Positions 1 to 9,587 are shown, numbered from the stretch's first letter. The stretch: DNA of 64,000 nucleotides from Methylobacter sp. KS41 (GCA_002862125.1 PHSP01000001.1:2204501-2268500); one strand, 5' to 3'. Program-made: numbers and translations. The notes: a model not told the origin generated them from the sequence alone.

Positions 1-1
1 G

Positions 2-1759
2 GAAGTTTTTGATGTTAATGTTGATTCCGAAGCCGCGGCGGAAAAGATCAAAGGCAGGCTTGGTTTTATGCCGCAGGGACTGGGATTAAATCTGTATGGT
101 GATTTGTCGGTAGAAGAAAATATCGATTTCTTTGCGCAACTGCGTCAGGTGTCGCCCCAACAACTAGCCGAACGCAAAGAGAAACTTCTCACCATGACCT
201 GGCTGGATAAGTTTCGTGATCGTCCGATGAAAAATCTCTCCGGCGGCATGAAACAAAAACTGGGGTTGATATGTACGCTGATACATGAACCCGAACTAGT
301 AATCCTGGATGAACCAACAACGGGAGTTGATCCAATATCGCGCCGGAACTTCTGGGCTATTCTTGCCGAATTGCTGCGCGAACACGGAATCACTGCACTG
401 ATTTCAACTGCTTATATGGATGAAGCGGCGCGTTTCCATCGTTTGTCGCTAATGTTTAACGGGCAAATACTGACATCGGGTGAACCGGATGTTATTTGTC
501 AGCAGGCGCAAGGCTATTTGGTCCAACTGACTGCCGAACCTCAGCTTGAAGCGCTGAAACTACTAAAAGTCCGTTATCCGCAGATAGAAACCATAGGCTC
601 CAGAATAAGGGTTTTTGTTAATAATATCTCGCCGGATGAGGCGTTAAAAGCTGTTTCCGGTCAGCTCATAGGCGTGGAAATCAAAAATATTCAGGTTTTT
701 GATACTTACCTGGAAGACGCCTTTATTAACTTGTTACGCAAGGATCCATTGGCAGATCAGTCAATAAAAGAGGCAATCATTCCCTGCTTTGATAACCCCT
801 TGCCCGATAACCAAGGCATCGCCATTGAAGCTAAACAATTAACCCGTGATTTTGGCAAATTCCGGTCGGTCGACCATATTAATTTCAGCGTCAGGCAAGG
901 GGAAATATTTGGACTGCTCGGCGCTAACGGCGCTGGAAAAACAACCGCCATCAAAATGCTTACCGGCATTCTTCCTCCCAGTTCAGGCGAAGGCACCGTG
1001 GCGGGAGCAGACATGCGCTTCGCGGGGCAGTTGATCAAGGAACGTATCGGCTATATGTCACAGGCCTTTTCCCTGTATCACGATTTGACCGTGATGGAGA
1101 ATATCCGTCTCTATGCCAGCATTTATGGCATCAATCGAAAAATTATCAAGCAACGCCTAGCCTGGGTCATGCAAATTGCCGGATTGGCGGGCGTTAGCGG
1201 ACAGTTGGCCGGCAGTCTGCCTATGGGCATACGTCAACGATTGGCGCTGGGTTGCGCTTTGGTGCATCAACCCGTGGTACTGTTTCTGGACGAGCCCACT
1301 TCAGGCGTTGACCCCGTCGGGCGTCGGCATTTTTGGGATATTCTGGTGCATCTCGCCCGCGTCGAGCATGTGGCTATTCTGGTTACCACGCATTACATGA
1401 GCGAAGCTGAACGTTGTGATCATCTGGCGCTGATGCATGCAGGCCGGGTAATTGCAGACGACTCACCGGCCAACATGATCCAGGCTCTGCAAAATGAAGC
1501 GGGACAAATGCTGAAAATTACCACCGATAGTCCATCGGAAGCCCTTTCATGCCTTGAACAAGCCAATATAAAAGGCTCCGGATTATATGGCAGGCACATC
1601 CAATTGCTGGCACTGGACACTGAAACAGTTGAAAATCAGATACGTGTACTGCTGGAAAAGCATTCTATTAAACTGATTTCCTTGGAAGCTCGTCCGCCAA
1701 CCCTAGAGGATGTTTTTGTCTACCGGGTTTTGGAGCTTGAAAATAGGGATCAGGCATGA
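2..1759 (+). CDS. ABC exporter, fused double ATP-binding protein (5' end outside window)
   Basis: The frame is open from base 2 with no start before the first Met at 68, so the gene begins upstream of the window. Two ATPase domains lie in tandem. The first (Walker A missing, outside the window) has a clear LSGGM signature and the Walker B LVILDEPTTGVDP. The second has Walker A GANGAGKTT, Walker B LFLDEPTSGVDP and a degenerate signature (LPMGIRQRL), as is usual for the second half of RbbA/YhiH-type proteins. The stop overlaps the next gene by 4 bp (ATGA), and two ABC-2 permeases follow. By family knowledge such operons usually start with an HlyD-like adaptor and export drugs or other small molecules; the substrate cannot be read here. 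Confidence 0.92.
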   Translation, partial: EVFDVNVDSEAAAEKIKGRLGFMPQGLGLNLYGDLSVEENIDFFAQLRQVSPQQLAERKEKLLTMTWLDKFRDRPMKNLSGGMKQKLGLICTLIHEPELVILDEPTTGVDPISRRNFWAILAELLREHGITALISTAYMDEAARFHRLSLMFNGQILTSGEPDVICQQAQGYLVQLTAEPQLEALKLLKVRYPQIETIGSRIRVFVNNISPDEALKAVSGQLIGVEIKNIQVFDTYLEDAFINLLRKDPLADQSIKEAIIPCFDNPLPDNQGIAIEAKQLTRDFGKFRSVDHINFSVRQGEIFGLLGANGAGKTTAIKMLTGILPPSSGEGTVAGADMRFAGQLIKERIGYMSQAFSLYHDLTVMENIRLYASIYGINRKIIKQRLAWVMQIAGLAGVSGQLAGSLPMGIRQRLALGCALVHQPVVLFLDEPTSGVDPVGRRHFWDILVHLARVEHVAILVTTHYMSEAERCDHLALMHAGRVIADDSPANMIQALQNEAGQMLKITTDSPSEALSCLEQANIKGSGLYGRHIQLLALDTETVENQIRVLLEKHSIKLISLEARPPTLEDVFVYRVLELENRDQA

Positions 1760-2910
1760 ATTTAACCAGGGTGTGGGCGGTTGCCTACAAAGAATGGAGG
1801 GAAATTTTGCGCGACCGGCTCTTTTTTACCATGGCTTTCATGCTGCCTACCGTTATCTTCCTGTTATTGGGTTACGGGATTTCATTTGATGTGGAAAAAA
1901 TACCATTTGCGGCGCTCGATCAGGATCGCACCGCGATGAGCCGCGATTTTCTGCACCGTTTTATTGACTCGCGTTACTTCGATTACAAGGGCGATGTATC
2001 CAGCGATCGCTATCTTGACCCACTGCTGGCGCATAGTGATATCCGCTTTGCCATTATTATCCCGCCCCGGTTTCAGGAGCGCCTGCTTGCCGGTCAGTCG
2101 GCCTCCGTTCAAAGTCTGATTGACGGGGTTTTTCCCTATCGGGCTGAAGTGGCCAAAGGCTATGTATCGGCAATTATTGCCAATTTCAATGCCCAATCAC
2201 TAGCTAGGCATTTCGGTGCCCAGCTTGGGATATCCAGGGAACAAGCTCTCATACAGGTGTCTCCGGTGCGGCTGGAATCCCGTTATCTGTATAATCAGGC
2301 ATTGCGAAGCCAATGGTCTATGTCATCCGGTTTGGTGATGCTGGTACTGATGGTGACTCCTCCTTTTCTAACTGCTTTGGGCGTGGTGCGTGAAAAGGAA
2401 AACGGCTCTATCTACAACATTTATGCCTCAAGCATCACTCGCAGCGAATTTCTTTTGGGTAAATTTCTTACGTATTTACTGATTTCCTGTTTGAATATTC
2501 TTATCCTCTGGTGGCTTGTTATAAAGATATTCGGTACGCCCTTTAAAGGTGATCCGATTTTTTTTTATGCGGCTTCCGTCATCTATGTAATCTGCACAGC
2601 GGGCGCCGGTTTACTGGTCTCGCTAGTGGTGCGGACACAAGTTGCCGCCGTCATGCTGACGCTGGTAATTTCATTCGTTCCTGCCTGGCTGTTTTCGGGT
2701 CTGCTGGTGCCCATCCAATCAATGCCTTCGGCACCAAAAATCGAGTCGCATCTGTTCCCGACGCTTTACTATCTGCGAATTACCTGGGGCAGCTTTCTTA
2801 AAGGCCTCGGTTGGGCCGAGCTTTGGTTCGATGTAGCTGCATTGATTCTTTACGCCATTATTCTTTGGGTGATTGCTTTTCTTAACTTTCATAAAAGGCC
2901 TGCTGAATGA
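1756..2910 (+). CDS. ABC-2 type permease (YhhJ-like), first of two
   Basis: 384 residues. The layout is that of ABC-2 permeases: one N-terminal membrane helix (about residues 21-43), a long periplasmic domain to about 190, then five to six membrane helices, with the conserved VVREKENGSIYNIYASS segment before the second helix. It overlaps the ATPase gene by 4 bp and the next permease by 4 bp (both ATGA), so the three are translationally coupled. It is probably half of the membrane channel of an inner-membrane exporter powered by the fused ATPase. Confidence 0.9.
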   Translation: MNLTRVWAVAYKEWREILRDRLFFTMAFMLPTVIFLLLGYGISFDVEKIPFAALDQDRTAMSRDFLHRFIDSRYFDYKGDVSSDRYLDPLLAHSDIRFAIIIPPRFQERLLAGQSASVQSLIDGVFPYRAEVAKGYVSAIIANFNAQSLARHFGAQLGISREQALIQVSPVRLESRYLYNQALRSQWSMSSGLVMLVLMVTPPFLTALGVVREKENGSIYNIYASSITRSEFLLGKFLTYLLISCLNILILWWLVIKIFGTPFKGDPIFFYAASVIYVICTAGAGLLVSLVVRTQVAAVMLTLVISFVPAWLFSGLLVPIQSMPSAPKIESHLFPTLYYLRITWGSFLKGLGWAELWFDVAALILYAIILWVIAFLNFHKRPAE

Positions 2911-4061
2911 ATCGCTCTGCTTTGTTGCTCTGGTTGGATCGCATCATTGCAATGACCATTAAAGAACTTAAACAGCTGATTCGCGATCCGGTTCTGCTGT
3001 TAATCATCGCCTATTTTTTTACCGCTGACGTTTATATGGCAGCTTCCGGGGTTACCTTAAATCTGCATAATGCGCCAATTATGGTTATCGATCATAACCA
3101 TAGCTCCGCTTCCCGCGAATTGATTTACCGGTTCCGGGAGCCTTATTTTGATTTTAAAGGCGAAATTTCGAATAAAAATGAAGCTGAAAACCTGTTAAAT
3201 ACAGGAAAGATTGTGGCCGTACTGGATATTCCTGAAAACTTTCAGAGTTTTTTGTTTCAGGGAAAACAGGCAGCGGTGCAATTTCAGGTGGATACCAGTA
3301 ATACTACTTTGGGTACACTGGCATCCGGATATGCCACGGAAATTACCAATGACTTCGGGCAGGATTTTGTAAACAAACGACTGGGCTTGACTGATGAACA
3401 AATGGATGCCGCCCCGGTCATCCAGAACCGGTATCGTGTGCTTTACAACCCCAATCGAATCGATAGCTGGTTTATGTCTATCTCGGAACTGATGACAGTG
3501 ATCACCATGCTGTCGATGATGTTGCCGGCTGCTGCTGCTGTGCGTGAAAAAGAGCGGGGAACCATCGAACAGCTAGCAGTATCCCCGTTAAGTTCTCTGC
3601 AGATTTTACTGCCCAAGGTTATTTCCATGGGGCTGGTTATACTTTTAGGCGTCGCCTTCTGTTTGTTTGTAATCATTATTCCCGTCTTTCATTTACCAAT
3701 TAAGGGCAGTATTGGATTATTTTTTGCCATAACCGCCTTATATGTATTCTCGGCCTCCGGGATTGGGCTATTTATCGCCACTATCAGTCACACTCTGGCC
3801 GAGGTTACTTTGCTGGTAATTCTGCTGCTGTTCCCCCTGGTACTGCTTTCCGGCGCATGGACTCCGCCTGAAGCAATGCCCCCGGTCATACGCTGGGTTA
3901 TGACTATTTCACCCTTGTATTACTACACCGAGATGAGCAACGCCATTTTGCTTAAAGGCGCGGGTATCAATATTATTTGGGGCTCGCTGACAGGACTTAC
4001 GGCGCTGGGCGGGATTTTTTTCTTTTTCGGCGTCTGGCGCTTCCGCAGACAATTTGGTTAA
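2907..4061 (+). CDS. ABC-2 type permease, second of two
   Basis: 384 residues, the same length as its neighbour but divergent in sequence. It has an N-terminal helix (about 24-46), a periplasmic domain, the AAAVREKERGTIEQLAVSP segment typical of the family, then a helix cluster in the C-terminal half. The two permeases probably form a heterodimeric channel with the upstream double ATPase. The reading frame stays open for over 300 bp after the stop without a recognisable gene. Confidence 0.9.
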   Translation: MNRSALLLWLDRIIAMTIKELKQLIRDPVLLLIIAYFFTADVYMAASGVTLNLHNAPIMVIDHNHSSASRELIYRFREPYFDFKGEISNKNEAENLLNTGKIVAVLDIPENFQSFLFQGKQAAVQFQVDTSNTTLGTLASGYATEITNDFGQDFVNKRLGLTDEQMDAAPVIQNRYRVLYNPNRIDSWFMSISELMTVITMLSMMLPAAAAVREKERGTIEQLAVSPLSSLQILLPKVISMGLVILLGVAFCLFVIIIPVFHLPIKGSIGLFFAITALYVFSASGIGLFIATISHTLAEVTLLVILLLFPLVLLSGAWTPPEAMPPVIRWVMTISPLYYYTEMSNAILLKGAGINIIWGSLTGLTALGGIFFFFGVWRFRRQFG

Positions 4062-4659
4062 GCGCTTCGGTCATTTTTACAATTTTCCGCTAACATCACT
4101 TCAAAAGAAGCTGGAAGATTTCATGCACGGATACATGAAAGATTCTATTTATTCGGCTCCTTACCCGATACGGTCAAGGATGAACGGATCGAATATCTTG
4201 AAAAGCTGAACGAAAAATTGATCAATACATTGACGATCAGAAACGTGTTACTGAATTTGATTTGCGCTACATCGTTCAACTTATCCCCCTCCTATAAGGC
4301 ATTCAAATGCCTTATCTGGCACATTGATGCTCGAAGAAATGTGGGGAAAAATCAAAAATTTCCGGTTCTAATACTGAAACAGAAGGCTCTTGCCTTCCTC
4401 AAGGGTTTGCCCGTAAATCATCGTGCGAAAACTCATTAATCAACTTGATTTCATCTTTCTCGCGGGACTGTAATAAAATAACCTGCTTGCAGAGTGTTAT
4501 TATTTGATATTAATGTCAAAGCATTAATATCGCATCCTTTTATGTGGCTTAGTTATAGCCGTTATGGCACAAACTCATGCAAGCGCTACAAATTTAATTG
4601 CAATTAACCTCTCTGAAAACAGGAATGTTTTTAACGTCTATAACACCTAATTCGTATTT
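4062..4659 (+). other. Intergenic region with a possible gene remnant
   Basis: 598 bp without a complete gene. From 4062 to 4439 one frame (that of the preceding permease) is open, and its first half, about 4092-4225, reads like real protein: rich in charged residues, with RIHERFYLFGSLPD and RIEYLEKLNEKL as the most protein-like parts. It has no ATG and loses this character after about 4260, so I read it as a decayed fragment of unknown origin. The rest (4440-4659) is AT-rich and probably holds the promoter of the carboxypeptidase gene. Confidence 0.35.
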
Positions 4660-5676
4660 ATGGCTGGTTTTAAATTCCCGGAACTTGAACAACTTGAACG
4701 TATCATCGAACGATTCGGCGATAAAGCCAGGGTTCAGGTTATCGAACAAATTCGCTATAAAGACCGTGAATTTCCTATCCATTGCATTACTCTGGGTTCG
4801 ACTCTGCCGGATGTCCCTGTACTGGCTTTTTTTGGCGGCGTCCACGGACTGGAAAAAATTGGCTCGCAAGTGATTCTTTCTTATATGGAAACCATCACTC
4901 AATTGCTCGATTGGGATAAGGAATTTTTAACCAGGCTGGAGAAGTCCAGGCTGGTTTTTGTCCCTCTTGTAAATCCGGTAGGCATTTATCATGGCACGCG
5001 TTCGAATGGGAATGGCGTCGATCTTATGCGAAACTCACCTATAGAAGGCGTGGGGACAACCCGGATCTACAGTGGTCAACGCTTCACGCCACATTTTCCC
5101 TGGTATCGCGGCGATGTCTTGAATATGGAAAAAGAAGCTCTGGCTTTATGTCGCGTAGTGGTTCAACAACTCTTCAGTTCGCCGTTATCGATCGCCTTGG
5201 ATTTGCACTCCGGTTTTGGCATAAAAGACCGGTTATGGTTTCCTTATGCTTCACGTCAAACCCCCTTTAGCTTTATTGCTGAAACTTTGGCACTAAAAGA
5301 ACTGTTTGACAGGTGTTATCGGCACCATATTTATAAAATTGAACCGATGTGTCAGGAATATGTGATTAGCGGTGATCTATGGGATTATCTGTTCGATGAT
5401 TTTATACAACGGTTTAGCTCTGATCGATTATTTCTGCCCTTGACCCTGGAAATGGGCTCATGGTTGTGGTTACGTAAAAACCCGACTCATCTTTTTTCAC
5501 GTCACGGTTTATTTCATCCGCTCTCTCCACACCGGCAACAACGGGTTTTTCGCCGCCATTTTCTGCTTTTTGATTTTTTACATCGAAGTCTGTTATATCC
5601 GGAAAAGTGGGCTAGCTTGGAGCATCAACAAAAAGTCAATTATACAAAAAAGGCGCAAGAATTCTGGTATGAATAA
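4660..5676 (+). CDS. M14 family zinc carboxypeptidase-like protein
   Basis: 338 residues. An HGLE motif (FGGVHGLEKIG, His62 and Glu65) gives the first two zinc ligands of the M14 fold. LDLHSGFG near residue 180 gives the third (His), and LTLEMGSW near residue 265 supplies the likely catalytic Glu. No signal peptide is visible, so it is probably cytoplasmic. The family removes C-terminal amino acids or deacylates small N-acyl amino acids; the substrate is not evident. It overlaps the following hydrolase gene by 8 bp, which suggests a joint pathway. Confidence 0.8.
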   Translation: MAGFKFPELEQLERIIERFGDKARVQVIEQIRYKDREFPIHCITLGSTLPDVPVLAFFGGVHGLEKIGSQVILSYMETITQLLDWDKEFLTRLEKSRLVFVPLVNPVGIYHGTRSNGNGVDLMRNSPIEGVGTTRIYSGQRFTPHFPWYRGDVLNMEKEALALCRVVVQQLFSSPLSIALDLHSGFGIKDRLWFPYASRQTPFSFIAETLALKELFDRCYRHHIYKIEPMCQEYVISGDLWDYLFDDFIQRFSSDRLFLPLTLEMGSWLWLRKNPTHLFSRHGLFHPLSPHRQQRVFRRHFLLFDFLHRSLLYPEKWASLEHQQKVNYTKKAQEFWYE

Positions 5677-6445
5677 TGTCTTGGGCCAAAACTGGCTTCT
5701 GCTTAGAGGTCTGGCGCGTGAATCAGCGCATTGGGGCGATTTTATTCCGCTGCTGCAGGCAACTTTTCCGGATGCTGCCGTAACCATGCTGGATTTGCCA
5801 GGCACCGGACGTTTTCACGAGGAAGTCAGCCCGCTCACTATCAAGGCTATTACCAGCGCAGTTCGTCATCATGCGCTCAATAATGGCTGCCTTCATCAAC
5901 CGGCAACGATTTTGGCTATTTCATTGGGAGCAATGGTTGCCTGGGAATGGATGAAAAATTATCCTGATGATATTTGCGGCGCAAGTCTGATTAACACCAG
6001 TTTTGCCGATTCAAGCCCTTTTTATCATCGTCTGAGGTGGCAAAGTTACGGAAAATTTGCCGGATTGATGACGAAACGTAATCTGCTCAGCCGGGAAATA
6101 GCTATTTTGCAACTGGTAAGCAACCTGCGCGACCAGGATGAGCAGATCAGCATCGCGTGGGAAAAAATCCAAAATCAACGCCCGATTAGTCTTAAAAACA
6201 GTTTTCGGCAAATTATAGCAGCCGCAGGATATCGCCCAGGCAAGATAAAACCACGGCAGCCCGTTTTACTAATAAACGGCAAAGGCGACAGGTTGGTCGC
6301 GCCCATTTGTTCAGAAACAATACACAAAAAATGGCATTTAAAACTGCGCAGCCACCCGTGGGGAGGTCATGACCTAACGCTGGACGATGGAGCATGGGTG
6401 GCATTGCAACTGAAAAACTGGATCCTGGAGATGCAACAGCACTAA
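5669..6445 (+). CDS. Alpha/beta-hydrolase
   Basis: 258 residues from the ATG at 5669, which sits inside the last codons of the M14 gene; the frame is open further upstream but that part overlaps the neighbour and does not look like hydrolase sequence. It has a nucleophile elbow AISLGA (Ser85), a later acid in INGKGDRLVAP and the catalytic His in WGGHDLTLDD, so the triad appears complete. The N-terminal LRGLARESAHWGDF segment fits the oxyanion-hole region of esterase/lipase-type members. It is coupled to the carboxypeptidase gene. Substrate unknown. Confidence 0.82.
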   Translation: MNNVLGQNWLLLRGLARESAHWGDFIPLLQATFPDAAVTMLDLPGTGRFHEEVSPLTIKAITSAVRHHALNNGCLHQPATILAISLGAMVAWEWMKNYPDDICGASLINTSFADSSPFYHRLRWQSYGKFAGLMTKRNLLSREIAILQLVSNLRDQDEQISIAWEKIQNQRPISLKNSFRQIIAAAGYRPGKIKPRQPVLLINGKGDRLVAPICSETIHKKWHLKLRSHPWGGHDLTLDDGAWVALQLKNWILEMQQH

Positions 6446-6455
6446 AAAATAAAAA

Positions 6456-6483
6456 TTGACATTCATAAGATATTACTTATAAT
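6456..6483 (+). promoter_or_regulatory. Sigma-70-type promoter of the cold-shock gene
   Basis: A perfect TTGACA (6456-6461) and a perfect TATAAT (6478-6483) are separated by 16 bp. Transcription would start near 6490 and give a leader of about 145 nt before the cold-shock ATG. Long leaders are typical of cspA-type genes, where they control translation with temperature. Confidence 0.75.
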
Positions 6484-6635
6484 GCACACTAGCTTGAAAA
6501 TCTGATTTGCCCCTTGTTTACCGTTTCGATGTTTCTCCTTGTAGCAGCTCGTCCTTGTTTCATTAAGTAATTTCTAAATTTCCCGGCTTTACTCGCCTTA
6601 ACAGGCATTCTTACTTAAAATTTATAGGACTCAAC

Positions 6636-6848
6636 ATGTCTACAATCGCTACCGGCACCGTTAAATGGTTTAATTCTGACAAAGGTTTCGGCTTTATCGA
6701 ACAGCAATCAGGCCCCGATGTATTCGTACATTTTCAACAAATCAATAACTCTGGCGGATACAAATCCCTGGACGAAGGCCAAAAAGTACAGTTCAGCGTA
6801 ACGCAAGGCCAAAAGGGCCCGCAAGCTGAAAATGTAACAGTTATCTAA
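6636..6848 (+). CDS. Cold-shock protein, CspA family
   Basis: 70 residues, the standard length. It is a single OB-fold cold-shock domain with the RNP1-type KGFGFI motif (residues 16-21) and the RNP2-type VFVHF motif (29-33), plus the TGTVKWFN opening of the family. It binds single-stranded RNA/DNA and melts RNA structure, probably in the cytoplasm. It is preceded by a strong promoter and a long leader and followed by a hairpin, so it is a single-gene unit. Which of the several Csp paralogs it represents cannot be decided. Confidence 0.95.
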   Translation: MSTIATGTVKWFNSDKGFGFIEQQSGPDVFVHFQQINNSGGYKSLDEGQKVQFSVTQGQKGPQAENVTVI

Positions 6849-6857
6849 AGATAAAAC

Positions 6858-6891
6858 GCCAGCTGTAGCCCTATTGTCTGCTACAGCTGGC
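6858..6891 (+). terminator. Hairpin after the cold-shock gene
   Basis: A perfect 12-bp inverted repeat (GCCAGCTGTAGC and its complement) around a 10-base loop begins 10 bp after the stop codon. No strong T-run follows, so it may act as an RNA-stabilising hairpin as much as a terminator. Confidence 0.6.
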
Positions 6892-6994
6892 ATCAAAAAT
6901 CAAAGAAGTTTTAAGAAAGGATAGAAAATTTATTTTTTATTTTGACTCTTGAACTTCTTGATTAAGGCTATATCTTATAGTCTGTAAACCACAC

Positions 6995-7369
6995 GGGGGC
7001 GACATGGCTTCGACGTGGGTAGCGAAACCTTAAGTGCATGCCGAGGACTGTACACCTCGTAAAATCTACAGAAAAAAAGTATTCGCAAATGACGAAAACT
7101 ACTCAATGGCTTTAGCTGCTTAAAAACAGCACCATTCCTTTGACTATCTGTGCTTATGCGGGTAGAGCTCTTCGGGGCATTCAGAGGTCATATTACATAA
7201 GATCGCGCTGAAATCCGTCCGGTGTGGATGCGCTAAAACCTTACGGAATCGTTGATGATTTTCTTGGCCCGACGGGTAGTCATTAACTAAATTAAAAGAG
7301 CGGGATAAGCATGTAGACCTTACGGCGGAGTACTTGCGGACGGGGGTTCAATTCCCCCCGCCTCCACCA
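6995..7369 (+). ncRNA. ssrA: Transfer-messenger RNA (tmRNA)
   Basis: The 5' end starts GGGGGCGACATGGCTTCGACG and the 3' end closes with GGGGGTTCAATTCCCCCCG, CCTCC and ACCA; the ends pair as an acceptor stem. The tag frame begins at the resume codon GCA (7085) and reads ANDENYSMALAA then stop (7121-7123), which ends in the ALAA degron recognised by ClpXP-type proteases. About 375 nt, within the normal one-piece size range. It rescues ribosomes stalled on broken mRNAs. CCA is encoded. Confidence 0.97.
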
Positions 7370-7401
7370 AACAACGATTTAACAAGATTCAAAGAAGTGC
7401 A

Positions 7402-7436
7402 AAAACCCGCAGGTTATCTGGCCTAGCGGGTTTTTT
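7402..7436 (+). terminator. Rho-independent terminator of ssrA
   Basis: The stem AAACCCGC/GCGGGTTT spans a 15-base loop and is followed by a T-run (7431-7436), 33 bp after the tmRNA 3' end. The A-run before the stem would let it act on the minus strand as well. Confidence 0.85.
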
Positions 7437-7469
7437 ATTGTCCAATGAAATGCAGTAACAGAATATAAA

Positions 7470-9452
7470 ATCGAGGTAGAACAGCCAGTTACCCGACTGC
7501 CCCCTCACAGATCCCTGCGTGCGGAATTACCGCACAAGGCTCTTCAAAACTGCTCACTTGCACACGGTACAGATTAAGCCCTCAGAAAGCATGACAGATT
7601 CGCGGTTTGACGATTCCAAAGTGTTTTACCAGTTCTTTAAACCCTTCCCAATTGTAGCTCTTGCGCTGTGAGCGCCGATTCAGCCATTTGAAAAGAGCTT
7701 GCGTAACACGATAAACAAAGCAGCCTAAACTCTTGTAGTTACCTATGATTCCGTAGTAATTATAATATCCACGTAATTTCCTGTTTAACATTGCAAACAG
7801 AATGTTCTTGGGTAACAGACTCGATTTCTTAAGCCACACTTTAAAATTTGCCAATGATGCGTACAATTTCTCTCGTGAAGTACGCCGCTTTATAATCGGA
7901 ATACGTGACCGATTCTTAATATGACGATTTACTCCCCAGCGAAACTCAAACCCTAGAAAATCAAAACTCGATCCATTTCTTATCTTGCAGCGACTGAAAA
8001 CCAACAGATGGGTTTTATTTTCCGCTACTTCCAAGTTAAATTTATTGAGTCTTTTCTCTAAGGCTTCGTAGAAACGTTGCGCATCATTTTCATATTCAAA
8101 AGCACAAACAAAATCATCCGCATAACGACAGAGATAAACCTGTCCTCGGCAATGCGTTTGTACTGTTTCATAAAACCAAACATCCAGCACCGTGTGAAGA
8201 TAAATATTAGCCAAAATTGGCGATACCACTCCACCTTGCGGCGTACCCGTTAGCGGGCAAATGACCTGCCCTTTATCAAGTATGCCTGCCTTCAGCCATT
8301 TCCAAATCAGATTCAAGAAGGCTTTGTCATCTATTCGCTTTCCCAACATTTCCATCAATAGATCATGGTCTATATTGTTGAAAAAGCCTTTAATATCAGC
8401 CTCAACAAGGTAGTGATACCGTCCAAACATGAGCGCCTGTGACAAATCCTTGACCGCTTTAAGCGCACCTGTATTGGGCCGATAACCATAACTACAGCCT
8501 AGAAAATCCTGCTCGTAGATTGCCTCTAAAATCTTAGCTACTGCTAATTGCAACAGCTTATCTGCTAGTGCAGGTATTCCTAGAGGGCGTAACTTCCCGC
8601 CCAGCTTCGGAATATACTTTCTAAGCACCAACTTAGTCCGATACGTCTTTCCTTTGATTTGCTCAACCAACTGTTCAATATTGCCGATGAGATGCTCTTC
8701 GTACATCCGAGCATCGATGCGATCTACACCCGCACTTGCTTTCTTGTTGACAAACCCCCAACACCAAAACAAGAATCCAACCGTTAGTAAGCCAAACAAA
8801 TTCCGAAATCGGTAAGTCTTATCTTGTACCGCTTTATTGGCTATTCCCCGCAGTGAGGTTTGCTCCATTTATCCAATCCGTCATGTTCGGTAAGAGTTGC
8901 CTTTGCGGGCTACACAGTTTTGTACATCCCTTCCCCAATGTACGCGGCTTTCCCGCGCTCAGAGTACTATGAATGTATCTGACTCCCTTCCAGTCTTCAG
9001 CCACCCTTCTTTTAGTTGGGTAGGCTTACCTGCATAAACAAGATTCAGGTTTAGTCAACTTATCTTGTTACCAGGAACCAAGAGGGTCTCACAAGTTCTC
9101 ATCATTTCTCTCTATACATGTCACGCTCTCTGACACCGACAAACCCTCCAGAATCTCACCAAAATGATTCCTTAGTATTGGCTTCCATCATAACTAAAAT
9201 GTCGCCGTTTGTTTTATAAACTAACGATGCTGAAATAGCTTCAGGGACGTGCAAGCCCCCTGTGACCTATACGGTTCTCTGTGTACGCTTCACCTATTTT
9301 GTTCGCATTAGTGTAGCCATATAGCCACATCAATACTCCGCCAAAGGTGCAACACTCGATACTGGTGGCTGGTTAGGCCTTTGAACTCATTCCCTTGAGT
9401 TCCAGACAAGGACTTTCACCTTGCAAGAAATGACAAGCTTAGCTTGTCGCAC
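7470..9452 (-). mobile_element. Complete group II intron
   Basis: On the minus strand the 5' end reads GTGCGACAAGC (from 9452), a standard group II start, with the conserved AAGGTGAAAGTCCTT block shortly after. Near the 3' end domain V is clear at 7510-7542: GAGCC, TTGTGCGG, TAATT loop, CCGCACG and CAGGGATC. Domain VI follows and the intron should end near 7470 (CTACCTCGAT). Total about 1.98 kb with the maturase gene in domain IV. The 3' boundary is uncertain by a few bases. It sits between the convergent ssrA and globin genes and interrupts neither. Confidence 0.88.
7582..8868 (-). CDS. ltrA: Group II intron reverse transcriptase/maturase
   Basis: 428 residues. The reverse transcriptase core is intact: KLRPLGIPALADKLLQ (RT2), the DIKGFFNNIDH block, TPQGGVVSPILANIYL (RT4) and the catalytic YADDFV (RT5). 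A maturase domain X follows (RGYYNYYG to the C-terminus). It ends without the H-N-H endonuclease domain of LtrA, so it belongs to the endonuclease-lacking intron proteins, which use nicked or single-stranded DNA at replication forks to prime. No frameshift, so the intron may still be mobile. The gene lies wholly in domain IV. Confidence 0.93.
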   Translation of the reverse strand: MEQTSLRGIANKAVQDKTYRFRNLFGLLTVGFLFWCWGFVNKKASAGVDRIDARMYEEHLIGNIEQLVEQIKGKTYRTKLVLRKYIPKLGGKLRPLGIPALADKLLQLAVAKILEAIYEQDFLGCSYGYRPNTGALKAVKDLSQALMFGRYHYLVEADIKGFFNNIDHDLLMEMLGKRIDDKAFLNLIWKWLKAGILDKGQVICPLTGTPQGGVVSPILANIYLHTVLDVWFYETVQTHCRGQVYLCRYADDFVCAFEYENDAQRFYEALEKRLNKFNLEVAENKTHLLVFSRCKIRNGSSFDFLGFEFRWGVNRHIKNRSRIPIIKRRTSREKLYASLANFKVWLKKSSLLPKNILFAMLNRKLRGYYNYYGIIGNYKSLGCFVYRVTQALFKWLNRRSQRKSYNWEGFKELVKHFGIVKPRICHAF

Positions 9453-9587
9453 AGCTACTGTATTTTTAATATCTACTTTATTACTTCAAAGGGCCAAAAA
9501 ACAATGTAATAGAAATTTACCTTAATAAATTTGGCCGCCGTATTCAGGATTAGGCTTTCAAAATCCAGTTCAGCCTGTCTTCCCGGA

